From Rhodohalobacter sulfatireducens (lineage in GTDB: Bacteria > Bacteroidota > Rhodothermia > Balneolales > Balneolaceae), in the NCBI RefSeq assembly GCF_022012475.1, contig NZ_JAKLWS010000015.1, positions 1 to 64,000 on the forward strand: a stretch of DNA of 64,000 nucleotides, in the 5' to 3' direction. Of the stretch, positions 44,301 through 53,027 are shown one piece after another. The number at the start of each line of letters is the position of its first letter. Positions within the stretch are counted from its first letter, which is position 1. The translations under genes were made by a program, and so were the position numbers. A model generated the notes under the pieces. It made no database searches. It had not been told where the DNA came from and saw only the letters and a list, made by a program, of their open reading frames with translations.

Positions 44301-45008
44301 TCAAACGTAGTGAATTGCCTTCACCAAGCCATGTGAATCTTTCTCAGGATCTTCCGGAAGTGTTTTCAATCCCTTCTTTTGTGATTGCTTTGCCGCAAGA
44401 GCCAAAGCCATGGAATCCACAATATCATCTTCCTCCACCTCGTTTCTGCGAAACTCCTCTTTGATATCCCGGAAAAAATCTTTGGCGATCTCTTCTCGAT
44501 CACTCACGAGCGAAAGGCGATGGCGTAACCCTTTTTTGGTATTCTTCTTCTGAAAAATCATCCCACCATTCAGATTTCTAAAAATCAGTTCAGGGTGACT
44601 TTCAAAAACCTTTTCCTGTAGTTCCGGTTGATCGGTTAAAAATTGATCGACAGTCTTTATTTTTGGTGTGATATTCCACGCTTGGAGGGTCAGCTTTTTT
44701 TCGGTGAATTCGTAACTTTGCATATTCGCTTCCACATACGATGGAGCGTTCAGCGCCGGACGAATGGGCGGGCTAAACACGCTAGATGCATATTCTGAAC
44801 CTAACTCTTTTCGGAGAAGTGCATCGCATTCTCGCGTGTATTCTTCATCTTCCAGGCCAATCGGCATATCTATCAGAATCCGATCGAACTTGTGAAACGC
44901 TCCCTCTAAATCCTCGTCTGTTCGAAGTACTTCATAGAAAGCATTGTCGTCGTCAAATGTAATTAAAATCCAACCGGCTGCACAGCCGTCTATTCCCGCA
45001 GTTTTCAA
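44301..45008 (-). CDS. DUF429-domain protein
   Basis: A 235-residue protein. Its start (MKTAGIDGCAAGWILITFDDD) and IDMPIGLEDEEYTRECDALLR segments are typical of DUF429, a predicted RNase H-like nuclease fold. The acidic residues D7 and the ID of RILIDMPIGL fit that fold's active site, but no enzyme activity is established. It lies upstream of the repeat region at 45009-45364 and faces sthA convergently. Confidence 0.82.
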   Translation of the reverse strand: MKTAGIDGCAAGWILITFDDDNAFYEVLRTDEDLEGAFHKFDRILIDMPIGLEDEEYTRECDALLRKELGSEYASSVFSPPIRPALNAPSYVEANMQSYEFTEKKLTLQAWNITPKIKTVDQFLTDQPELQEKVFESHPELIFRNLNGGMIFQKKNTKKGLRHRLSLVSDREEIAKDFFRDIKEEFRRNEVEEDDIVDSMALALAAKQSQKKGLKTLPEDPEKDSHGLVKAIHYV

Positions 45009-45094
45009 AATATACTCTATTTAAGTTGATAATTAATTCTTGGTCATCAAATAAGTCGTTACGAGTAAACACTGTAATCTTCATGTTTCAAACA

Positions 45095-45130
45095 GGAGAT
45101 TGCCGTGGTTGCCAGGCTCCCAGGCAATGA
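45095..45130. repeat. GAGATTGCC...GGCAATGAC inverted repeat
   Basis: GATTGCC and GGCAATG arms around a 17-nt loop. The stretch 45009-45364 holds this, the next copy and an ACCATC...GATGGT pair, but no gene. Confidence 0.55.
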
Positions 45131-45155
45131 CTTTAATACCTAACTGCTACTCTGA

Positions 45156-45182
45156 CTCGCGCAAGTTTATAACTTGTGCGAT
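45156..45182. repeat. CTCGCGCAAGTTTATAACTTGTGCGAT, copy 4
   Basis: Same palindrome as 20929; it differs by a few bases in the centre. Confidence 0.65.
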
Positions 45183-45364
45183 TTAGGTCCATGTTACCTC
45201 GAAGAGATCCATTGCGGGGCAAACTTGAACCAGTTTCAAAGCTTTCTATAAACCGAAACCGCCCCCTTCGGACCATCGGACTCTTGAAGAAGGCTCTGAT
45301 GGTGCAAGTGTCCTCGCTAGTGACCAATCCCTTCTGAGTTCGTCTCACGGATCAGCGACCCAAG

Positions 45365-47140
45365 CTACTTATTTACCGTATTTCTCAGAGAAATATGGAG
45401 TTCAAGTAGCTGCTCTTCGTCAACCTCGCCCGGTGAATTATCCATCAGACTTTGTGCACGCTGGTTCTTTGGAAACGCAATCACATCGCGCAGACTTTGT
45501 GCTCCGGACATCAACATAATAATTCGATCGAGCCCAAATGCGATTCCACCGTGCGGTGGTGCTCCATATTTAAAAGCATCCATCAGGAAACCGAATTTTT
45601 CGTTCGCTTCTTCATCATCTATGCCCAGCACGTTAAATACTTTCTGCTGAAGTTCGGAGTCGTGTATACGAATAGAACCACCACCAAGTTCATTTCCGTT
45701 CAGCACTAAGTCATAAGCTCTCGATTTTACTTGCGCGGGTTCCTCATCCAGTAAGTCAATATCCTCCGGCTTGGGTGCTGTAAACGGGTGATGAAGCGAG
45801 TGGTATCGCAGATCTTCTTTCGACCACTCCATCAACGGGAAGTCGGTAACCCATAAAAATTTGGTTTGATCCGTTTGAATAAGGTCAAAATCTTTGGCGA
45901 CCATGAGCCTTAGTGTTCCCATCTGTTTATAAACGGCGGGAGATGGTCCCGCAAGAATCAATACCAAGTCCCCTTCTTTAGCGCCGGAAGTTTCCGCCAT
46001 ATTTGCCATTGTTTCATCATCCAGGAATTTCCCAACGCTGCATGTGAGCTCTCCACCCTGCCATTTCATAAAGATCATTCCGGCTGCTCCCGTTTGTGAC
46101 TGAACTCGATCCGTCAACCGGTCGAGTGCACCCCGTCCCATTGTTCCCTCACCGGGAACAGTTATGGAAACAACACGTCCGCCTTTGGCAACGGTAGATT
46201 GAAAAATCTTGAATTCTGAATCTTTTACATCATCGGAAATATCGTTGATTTCCAAACCGAACCGGAGATCCGGTTTGTCAGATCCATATTTATGAAGTGC
46301 TTCCTCGTATGGCATACGCTGAAAGGGCGTTTCGATCTCTATATCCAGGTGCTCTTTCCAGAGTTTTGCCATCAGCTCTTCATGCACTTCAAAAATATTC
46401 TCTTCATCCACGAACGACATCTCAACGTCAATCTGAGTAAACTCGGGCTGGCGGTCGGCTCTCAAATCCTCATCCCGAAAACATTTCACGATCTGGAAAT
46501 AGCGGTCCATCCCGGAAACCATCAGTAACTGCTTATAGGTTTGCGGACTCTGTGGGAGCGCAAAAAACCGGCCGGGATTCACACGGCTTGGTACCAGGTA
46601 ATCCCTGGCTCCTTCCGGAGTTGACCGCATCAAGACAGGTGTCTCAACTTCTGCAAATTTCTTGTCGTGATAAAAATTTCGAACCGCGTGAGCTACGTCC
46701 GATCTCAACATCAGCTTGTCCTGGATCTCTTTCCGACGGATATCCAGGTAGCGGTATTTCAGCCGGGTTTCCTCGTTGGTTGGTATTCCATCTTTAATTT
46801 CAAACGGAGGGGTTTCCGCTTTTGAATAGACAACCAGATCCGTCACCTCTACTTCAATCTTTCCCGTGGGCATCTCGGGGTTGATGGTTTCTTCATCCCG
46901 TTCAATTACTTTCCCCTTCACGCCAATAACATACTCCGAGCGAAGATCTTCCGCCATCTCATGAAGCTCCTTATTGGTCTCATCGAATACAATTTGGGTG
47001 ATGCCGTATCGATCCCTCAGATCGATGAAGATGAGGCCACCTAAGTCACGGCGTGTAGAGATCCAGCCGTTTAGTACAACCTCCTCTCCTTGATTGTTAA
47101 TTGTTAATTCGCCACATGTATGGGTTCGGTTCCAGCTCAT
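45365..47140 (-). CDS. aspS: Aspartate--tRNA ligase
   Basis: A 591-residue class II synthetase. It has the N-terminal OB anticodon-binding domain (LNGWISTRRDLGGLIFIDLRD, residues 25-45), motif 2 in FRDEDLRADRQPEFTQID (about 220-237), the bacterial GAD insertion (about 290-410) and motif 3 in GIAFGLDRIIMLM. Length is that of bacterial AspRS. The full GAD insert argues for the discriminating bacterial type or the non-discriminating type equally; these cannot be separated here. Confidence 0.97.
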   Translation of the reverse strand: MSWNRTHTCGELTINNQGEEVVLNGWISTRRDLGGLIFIDLRDRYGITQIVFDETNKELHEMAEDLRSEYVIGVKGKVIERDEETINPEMPTGKIEVEVTDLVVYSKAETPPFEIKDGIPTNEETRLKYRYLDIRRKEIQDKLMLRSDVAHAVRNFYHDKKFAEVETPVLMRSTPEGARDYLVPSRVNPGRFFALPQSPQTYKQLLMVSGMDRYFQIVKCFRDEDLRADRQPEFTQIDVEMSFVDEENIFEVHEELMAKLWKEHLDIEIETPFQRMPYEEALHKYGSDKPDLRFGLEINDISDDVKDSEFKIFQSTVAKGGRVVSITVPGEGTMGRGALDRLTDRVQSQTGAAGMIFMKWQGGELTCSVGKFLDDETMANMAETSGAKEGDLVLILAGPSPAVYKQMGTLRLMVAKDFDLIQTDQTKFLWVTDFPLMEWSKEDLRYHSLHHPFTAPKPEDIDLLDEEPAQVKSRAYDLVLNGNELGGGSIRIHDSELQQKVFNVLGIDDEEANEKFGFLMDAFKYGAPPHGGIAFGLDRIIMLMSGAQSLRDVIAFPKNQRAQSLMDNSPGEVDEEQLLELHISLRNTVNK

Positions 47141-47238
47141 AAAAATCTTTATTGATTAAATCCTTTATAAATCGTTTTCTTTGTAAGCGGCAAAAATAAA
47201 GAATCTGATAACCATTCGCTCATTTCATCTATAACTTT

Positions 47239-47667
47239 ATGTTGAGTCTCGCGCTTATAGCCAACATTTTTTGCAGTTTTGCCCTTTTTGGGTTGATTTG
47301 GTGTGTACAGCTTGTTCACTATCCGTTTTTTCTTCGAGCTGATAAAATCAATTTTATCGATCATATCGACTTTCACAAACTTCGAATTTCCATTGTTGTA
47401 GTTCCATTAATGACGATTGAATTAGCTACATCCGGAATCCTGGCTTTTACATCCGCGCAATTTGCCGGCTGGAATATGTTCGGCTTTGCAGTTGTGACTT
47501 TAATTTGGCTTGTGACATTCTTTGTACAGGTTCCGTTGCATAATCAACTTTCAGATGGTTATGATGAATCAACTGTTCAAAAACTTATAAAAACCAATTG
47601 GATTCGTACAGCTTTGTGGTCAGCTAAATCATTTTCGAGTTTGGTACTATTATTTTTTCTAGTCTAA
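47239..47667 (+). CDS. Small four-helix membrane protein, unknown
   Basis: A 142-residue integral membrane protein I do not recognise. Four hydrophobic segments lie near 5-25, 50-70, 78-100 and 122-141. Polar features between helices (QLVHYPFFLRAD, FVQVPLHNQLS) could face a substrate or a heme, but that is speculation. It is followed 84 nt later by the LuxR-type regulator gene on the same strand. Confidence 0.65.
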   Translation: MLSLALIANIFCSFALFGLIWCVQLVHYPFFLRADKINFIDHIDFHKLRISIVVVPLMTIELATSGILAFTSAQFAGWNMFGFAVVTLIWLVTFFVQVPLHNQLSDGYDESTVQKLIKTNWIRTALWSAKSFSSLVLLFFLV

Positions 47668-47751
47668 TATTCAGTGAATGATAAAATCCTTTACATTTTA
47701 GGATAAAGGATTATATTGATACAAGTAAAGACGGACCTACAGGCTATCACG

Positions 47752-48396
47752 ATGGGCAAAGTTCATGTATTAGTTGCGGAAAGTTTCGATATCTACAGGC
47801 ACGGATTGGAATCTATCCTGAACTCCTCTAATAAAGTTCATTTGGAATACGTCTGTAAATCCGGCAATGAACTTATCAAGTATTTCAGAAGAAAACCTAC
47901 TTCAGTTTGTCTTGTCTCTTCCGGAATACCTGATATGAACATACATGACCTGATGATGGAATTAGAGAAAGCTATCGAAGAACCTCCCGTAATAGTTCTT
48001 ACCCACTCAACAGAACTTACCCATCTCAACCAATCCCTGAAGGCCGGAGTGAAGGGGTATCTCACGAAAAACTCTCCATCTGAAGAATTGATCGATGCGA
48101 TTCTTGAAGTGAGCCAGGGACGGCAGGCATTCGGAAAATCGGCTTCACAGTTGATGATTGGCAAATACGCCGACAGTGCAAAAAAATTGCCCTCAAAAGG
48201 AAAAAAATTGATTACCAAACGGGAAAGGGAGATCGTAAAATTGATTGTACAGGGATACACCAGCGCAGAAATTGCCAACTTGCTCTATATCAGTACCCGG
48301 ACGGTAGAAACACACCGCGCCAACCTGATGAATAAACTGGAGTTAAAGAACACCGCTGCACTCGTTCGGTATGCGATGGAACAAGATCTAAGCTAA
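47752..48396 (+). CDS. NarL/LuxR-type regulator with degenerate receiver
   Basis: A 214-residue protein from the ATG at 47752 (a TTG at 47716 would add 12 residues). The N-terminal receiver keeps the fold and the Lys of GYLTKNS, but the acidic pocket reads AES instead of DD and the phospho-acceptor position reads SSGIPDM instead of D.xMP. So phosphorylation by the usual route is unlikely. The C-terminal LuxR helix-turn-helix is intact (LTKREREIVKLIVQGYTSAEIA...TRTVETHRANLMNKL). Such pseudo-receivers often act by protein contact or ligand. No kinase gene is adjacent. Confidence 0.85.
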   Translation: MGKVHVLVAESFDIYRHGLESILNSSNKVHLEYVCKSGNELIKYFRRKPTSVCLVSSGIPDMNIHDLMMELEKAIEEPPVIVLTHSTELTHLNQSLKAGVKGYLTKNSPSEELIDAILEVSQGRQAFGKSASQLMIGKYADSAKKLPSKGKKLITKREREIVKLIVQGYTSAEIANLLYISTRTVETHRANLMNKLELKNTAALVRYAMEQDLS

Positions 48397-48474
48397 CACC
48401 ACCCTACTACGTATTTATACGTAACTAAATTACGTTCAAATACTTATTGCAGAAGGCTCTTGATAAAAGTATGT

Positions 48475-48552
48475 TAAATTTGCAAATGGGGTAATAGCCG
48501 TCTGTAGATGATATTTAGCAGCACTCTTTGATCGGAGTGCTGCTAATTTTTT
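48475..48552 (+). ncRNA. Possible small RNA with intrinsic terminator
   Basis: A TAAATTTG box (48475-48482, like the TAnnTTTG element of Bacteroidota) precedes a 12-bp perfect stem TTAGCAGCACTC/GAGTGCTGCTAA (48515-48526 with 48535-48546) and T6. The terminator could simply end the LuxR-type gene 119 nt upstream. Just after that gene, TACGTA-ttta-TACGTA is a possible regulatory site. Confidence 0.4.
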
Positions 48553-48600
48553 GCCCCCTGCTTTCCTGAATCATCCATTTTCAAACTTACTATACTTGAA

Positions 48601-49860
48601 CTAAGTTTTAATATTTGGGTGCACCAAGGTAGACTGATTAGTCAAAATTTCTATCCAACTCTCAAACCACTCCGGATATTCAGTATCATACAAAAGAGTA
48701 TTTCCAGGTGCTTCCACTACATCGGATCCCCAGGAATCATTCACTTCAATAACACACAAACCTTGCTCCGATAGTGTGACATCCCATCCAAGGCAAAGAG
48801 TTTGGTAGTGTCTGTGAAGCATTTTTGTAAATTCAACTAATTCATCCCAACGGTAGAGTTTGCTACCTGTAATTTTTTCACCGGTATCAGGATGATAATC
48901 AAATGAAAAAGAGTTGTTAATAGGTTTTGATCTGACAGCCTTCCCCAGTGTTCCGGTTTGAATATCGATTTGCGATGCTATTCCACTTAACGAAAAATTA
49001 TCTGCATCAGATTTTTCAACGGGCATTCTTAAAGCTGCAAGGAAGAGGATAATCTCCTCATGATCAAACGGTGACCGACCGGTTACTATTCTACACGTTG
49101 CTAAGGATCCATTTGAGAATTTTCTCCACTTGTCGTGATTTTTCACTGCATCCTGGATAATCAAACTACGTCTTTTTGAGCCTTCTTTTAAGTAAGAAAG
49201 GATCTCATCATCTGTAAACGGCTGTCCTTTTAGGTCAATGAAAGAGTTTCCGGTGAATTTAAAATATTTTGCCCCGTCTCCTCTACCGCCGGCTAACTCT
49301 TTTATGAATAGATCTTTTGGAGGTAGTTTTGGTTTTTTTTCTTTTGGATAAATGAGTCTCCCATCCTCAGCTATACCATGTATTTTCGGTGTATTCCAAC
49401 CATTTTTCTCACACAACTGATAAAAATCGAACTTATTATTTATGAAATTTGATTCCCCTTCACATAAAAATCCGCTAAATCTTCTAAGAATTGAATAGTG
49501 TCTGCCAAAACTGAATCTTTCCCTATTCTCCCATCTATGTTGATCAAACAGATTATAAGATCTAAAAGCGCGTGTATCTGTCCGAACACTAAAAGCCAAG
49601 TAAGCCATCCTTTTCCATTGCTGAAAATAAGAGAGGCCTGACATTTTTTTAATTAAAGTGCCATATGTTCGCAGATTCAACAGTAGATTGATATTCCATT
49701 TAATCAGATAAAAAATATCATCCTTAACCCAAGACAATAATCGAATCGGCAGCTTTTTTTCATAGGATCGTTTATCACTCCATTTCTGAAAAGAATAATG
49801 GCGTTTGCTGTTCTGTATTCTTTGTAGCCAACGTTTCTTTTTTACAATCTTTTCAGTCAT
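48601..49860 (-). CDS. ATP-grasp protein (sugar-transfer-associated type)
   Basis: A 419-residue protein. A hydrophobic but not clearly membrane-spanning N-terminus leads into an ATP-grasp domain of the sugar-transfer-associated class. ATP-binding segment DLFIKELAGGRGDGAKYF is near residue 185, RIVTGRSP and ALRMPVEKSDADNFSL follow, and the metal-binding end is LCVIEVNDSWG. ATP-grasp enzymes ligate a carboxylate to an amine or thiol; the substrate here is unknown. It and the next gene are tandem paralogues in an AT-rich block. Confidence 0.72.
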   Translation of the reverse strand: MTEKIVKKKRWLQRIQNSKRHYSFQKWSDKRSYEKKLPIRLLSWVKDDIFYLIKWNINLLLNLRTYGTLIKKMSGLSYFQQWKRMAYLAFSVRTDTRAFRSYNLFDQHRWENRERFSFGRHYSILRRFSGFLCEGESNFINNKFDFYQLCEKNGWNTPKIHGIAEDGRLIYPKEKKPKLPPKDLFIKELAGGRGDGAKYFKFTGNSFIDLKGQPFTDDEILSYLKEGSKRRSLIIQDAVKNHDKWRKFSNGSLATCRIVTGRSPFDHEEIILFLAALRMPVEKSDADNFSLSGIASQIDIQTGTLGKAVRSKPINNSFSFDYHPDTGEKITGSKLYRWDELVEFTKMLHRHYQTLCLGWDVTLSEQGLCVIEVNDSWGSDVVEAPGNTLLYDTEYPEWFESWIEILTNQSTLVHPNIKT

Positions 49861-49898
49861 TATGCCCCACCTAATAAGTGCAATAATTTACATAGATC

Positions 49899-51179
49899 TC
49901 ATTCATATTTTTCCATCCACTTCTCGAAAAGTTCGGGATAAGCTGTATTCTTTAGCGAATCTTGAAATGGAATTTCATAACTACACGATGCCCAAGTAAC
50001 GTTTCCTTCAATCATACTGCAACCCTTTGTAGTTAGACTTACATCCCATCCTATGAATAGTGTTTTAAAATGTTGATGAACATCCAGAGTAAACTTTAAT
50101 ATATCATCCCAATATGGTAAAATTGCTCCATCAATTTGATTACACGTATCAGGGTGTTTTGTAAATTCAAATTTACCTTTTTTGGGAGTGGACGAAACAG
50201 CAACACCCAATTTTCCAGTCGATATATCAACGGGCGCAATGATCCCACCCAAAGAGTAATTATCCGCAACTAAATCACCTGCCGGCATTCTAAAGCAGCA
50301 AAAAAGAGGAACAATATTCAAATCATTAGGCATTTTTGCTGTTACGATTCTGCATGTAGCTAAACTCCCGGGTGTAAATTTTGCCCATGAATTATGATTT
50401 TTAAGCATGGGTTGTATAATTATAGCTCCATTGCTCAGAGATATCTCCTTGAGTTTGTCCTTTAACTGTTCTGAAGAATAGCTATTAGTTCTGTCTCGAT
50501 AAGTCCCGTTTACATATTTAAATCTATTGGTCCCGTCTCCACCCCCTCCCGATAGTTTTTTAATAAAAACAGATTTATGAGGAATGAAATCATCAAACAG
50601 TTGATATGTAACTTCACCACTCTCAATTACTGCTAATATTTCTGGTGTTGGAATATTTTCTGATACACAGTACTGATTGAACTCAAACTTATTTTTTAAT
50701 ATAGATAATTCACTTTTTGAAGACAGTTCTGCTAATTTCCGCTGCAAAGGGTAATGTTGAAGCGCAAAATCATCTATTAATTGTAAATTCTCTTTTTTAA
50801 AAAGCAATCTTGTTCTATAGTGTTTGGGATCACATCTCAGTACAAACTTAACATACATAATTCCTTTCCACTGACTCCAGTATGATCGTCCATACTCTCT
50901 TCGAATGGCAGGCCCATATCTCCGTATTTGAAGAATAACATTCAAACTCCATTTTGTTAAGTAAACTAAATCTTTCTGAAACCACCTTAACAGGCTAACA
51001 AGTGAATAAGGCTTTTTCCAATTTAGTAAGCTTAACTTTTCAAAAAAATACTTTCTCCTTCTTCTCTTCAGGCGATCATAATAATTTTTGAAATATTTTG
51101 GATTAGAATACTCCAAATGGCAGGTTTTTCTCAAATATTTGTAGATGAAATAAAAACTACTTAATAATAAAAAAACCAC
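49899..51179 (-). CDS. ATP-grasp protein, tandem paralogue
   Basis: A 426-residue paralogue of the next gene. It has the same KLSGGGGDGTNRF ATP segment, the RIVTAKMP and RMPAGDLVADNYSL segments and the end MIEGNVTWAS. The start is uncertain: the GTG at 51179 gives a hydrophobic stretch (VFLLLSSFYFIYKYL) absent from the paralogue, whose homology begins near residue 20. The gene ends 38 nt before the paralogue's start. Base composition is visibly more AT-rich than the genes on either side. Confidence 0.7.
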   Translation of the reverse strand: MVFLLLSSFYFIYKYLRKTCHLEYSNPKYFKNYYDRLKRRRRKYFFEKLSLLNWKKPYSLVSLLRWFQKDLVYLTKWSLNVILQIRRYGPAIRREYGRSYWSQWKGIMYVKFVLRCDPKHYRTRLLFKKENLQLIDDFALQHYPLQRKLAELSSKSELSILKNKFEFNQYCVSENIPTPEILAVIESGEVTYQLFDDFIPHKSVFIKKLSGGGGDGTNRFKYVNGTYRDRTNSYSSEQLKDKLKEISLSNGAIIIQPMLKNHNSWAKFTPGSLATCRIVTAKMPNDLNIVPLFCCFRMPAGDLVADNYSLGGIIAPVDISTGKLGVAVSSTPKKGKFEFTKHPDTCNQIDGAILPYWDDILKFTLDVHQHFKTLFIGWDVSLTTKGCSMIEGNVTWASCSYEIPFQDSLKNTAYPELFEKWMEKYE

Positions 51180-51212
51180 ATCACAATTCCCTTTAATATG
51201 GCTATTATTAAG

Positions 51213-51275
51213 TACCGTGGGGTGAAATCAAACTGCCGCGTGTCAACTCTTGGATATGAATCCGATCTTCTTTCC
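51213..51275 (-). pseudogene. Partial, degenerate copy of the tRNA-Met 3' half
   Basis: Both units share CCACATCACAA ... GGCT ... GTACCGTGGG and then TATGAATCCGA, spaced 106 and about 100 bp apart. The T-arm bases no longer pair, and the 5' half is lacking. Confidence 0.6.
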
Positions 51276-51315
51276 AAAAAAAATGCCACATCACAAACAT
51301 GCAATGTGGCTTTTT
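51276..51315 (-). terminator. Terminator of tRNA-Met
   Basis: On the minus strand GCCACAT...ATGTGGC (51310-51304 with 51291-51285) is followed by an eight-T run (51283-51276). Confidence 0.75.
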
Positions 51316-51318
51316 GTG

Positions 51319-51392
51319 TACCGTGGGAGGGACTTGAACCCTCGGCCTCCGGGTTATGAATCCGACGCTCTTACCACCTGAGCTACCACGGT
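51319..51392 (-). tRNA. tRNA-Met (anticodon CAT)
   Basis: Cloverleaf by hand: acceptor ACCGTGG/CCACGGT, D-arm GCTC/GAGC, anticodon loop TTCATAA, T-arm GAGGG-TTCAAGT-CCCTC, discriminator A. The 3' CCA is not encoded. A CAT anticodon may mean elongator Met, initiator or lysidine-modified Ile; the A-T first acceptor pair argues against initiator, and elongator Met is most likely. Confidence 0.9.
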
Positions 51393-51557
51393 AGTTCACT
51401 TTAAAAAATCAGAGTCTCAAAGATACCATTTTTATCAGAATGGTAAAATGTTCATTCTATAATTTTTTTCTGAAAAAACTTCTGTTAAATGATCTTTATC
51501 TTAAGATAATCATAAACTATTTTTCGACACTTAAAACTAATCAACAAAAGATCACTG

Positions 51558-53024
51558 ATGGCGAAACGTATCACGAATAGAAAAGACGATTATTCACAAT
51601 GGTATTTAGATGTAGTAAAAGAGGCAAAACTGGCTGATCACTCCCCGGTCAGAGGTTCTATGGTGATACGTCCGAATGGTTTCGCATTATGGGAAAATAT
51701 GAAGGGCGCGCTTGACCAGATGTTCAAAGATACAGGTCATGAGAATGCATATTTCCCATTGTTTATTCCCAAATCGTTTCTATCAAAAGAAGCACAACAT
51801 GTAGAAGGATTTGCAAAAGAGTGCGCAGTCGTTACCCACAGCCGGCTAAAAAGTGTGGATGGCGGCGTTGAGGTCGATCCAGAATCAAAACTGGAAGAGG
51901 AGTTGATCGTGCGCCCCACTTCAGAAACCATCATCTGGGATTCGTACAGAAACTGGATTCAATCATACCGCGATCTGCCAATTTTGATTAACCAATGGGC
52001 CAACGTAGTACGCTGGGAGATGCGTACCCGCCTCTTTCTCCGAACGATGGAGTTTTTGTGGCAGGAAGGCCATACGGCTCACTCGTCAGAAAAAGAAGCT
52101 GTTGAAGAAACCCGCAGGATGCTGGACGTTTATAAAACGTTTGCCCAGGATTTCATGGCGATGCCCGTTAAGACCGGTGTAAAAACCGCATCTGAGCGAT
52201 TTGCCGGTGCCGTGGATACCTATTGTATTGAAGCGATGATGCAGGATGGAAAAGCACTGCAAGCAGGAACTTCTCACTTCCTCGGGCAAAATTTTGCCAA
52301 GGCGTTTGATGTAAAATTCCAGGATACCGACGGCGAGCACAAGTACGTCTGGGCTACAAGCTGGGGCGTTTCGACCCGACTGATTGGTGGCTTGATTATG
52401 ACTCATTCAGATGACCAGGGACTTGTTCTGCCTCCTAAACTGGCACCCACCCAGGTAGTCGTGGTCCCCATTTACAGGAATGATGACCAACGCACGGAAG
52501 TACTCGACTATGCTAATCCTCTCATTAAAGAATTGAAAGATAAAGGTGTATCCGTGAAACTGGATGACCGCGAAAACCAGCAGCCAGGATACAAATTTGC
52601 TGAGCACGAAGCTGCTGGAATTCCGCTGCGGGTTGCGGTAGGTCCCCGGGATGTAAAAAACGGGAACCTGGAACTGGCCAGGAGAGATACACTCGATAAA
52701 AATATTATCAGCAAAGATGGAGCCGCAGAACATATTTCCGATCTTCTTGAAACGATTCAAACGGATCTATTCAATGCGGCACAAGAGCGAACAGAGAACG
52801 TAACCCGAGACGTGGAATCGTATGATCACTTCAAGGAACAAATTGAAGATGGCGGATTTATTTACGCTCATTGGGACGGCACCGACGAAACTGAAGCCAA
52901 AATCAAAGAAGAAACCAAAGCAACAATTCGGTTGATTCCAATCAACGGCGAATCTGAACCCGGAAAATGCATGGTTACAGGAAAAGAATCCGTACAAAAA
53001 GTGCTCTTTGCACGTTCTTACTAA
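51558..53024 (+). CDS. proS: Proline--tRNA ligase, archaeal/eukaryotic type
   Basis: A 488-residue class II synthetase of the short (type 3) form, without the editing insertion of E. coli ProRS. Its motif 1 region has [13 protein letters not shown]-type [15 protein letters not shown], motif 2 gives [16 protein letters not shown] and [20 protein letters not shown], and the anticodon-binding domain begins near 285 ([12 protein letters not shown]). The C-terminal Cys-containing domain ([15 protein letters not shown]) is typical. It starts a plus-strand run with nnr, 3 nt downstream. Confidence 0.96.
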   Translation: MAKRITNRKDDYSQWYLDVVKEAKLADHSPVRGSMVIRPNGFALWENMKGALDQMFKDTGHENAYFPLFIPKSFLSKEAQHVEGFAKECAVVTHSRLKSVDGGVEVDPESKLEEELIVRPTSETIIWDSYRNWIQSYRDLPILINQWANVVRWEMRTRLFLRTMEFLWQEGHTAHSSEKEAVEETRRMLDVYKTFAQDFMAMPVKTGVKTASERFAGAVDTYCIEAMMQDGKALQAGTSHFLGQNFAKAFDVKFQDTDGEHKYVWATSWGVSTRLIGGLIMTHSDDQGLVLPPKLAPTQVVVVPIYRNDDQRTEVLDYANPLIKELKDKGVSVKLDDRENQQPGYKFAEHEAAGIPLRVAVGPRDVKNGNLELARRDTLDKNIISKDGAAEHISDLLETIQTDLFNAAQERTENVTRDVESYDHFKEQIEDGGFIYAHWDGTDETEAKIKEETKATIRLIPINGESEPGKCMVTGKESVQKVLFARSY

Positions 53025-53027
53025 ACA

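Noticed and set aside
45133-45348. A 71-residue Arg-rich minus-strand frame
   Set aside because: It translates repeat DNA between genes and has no ribosome site or domain.
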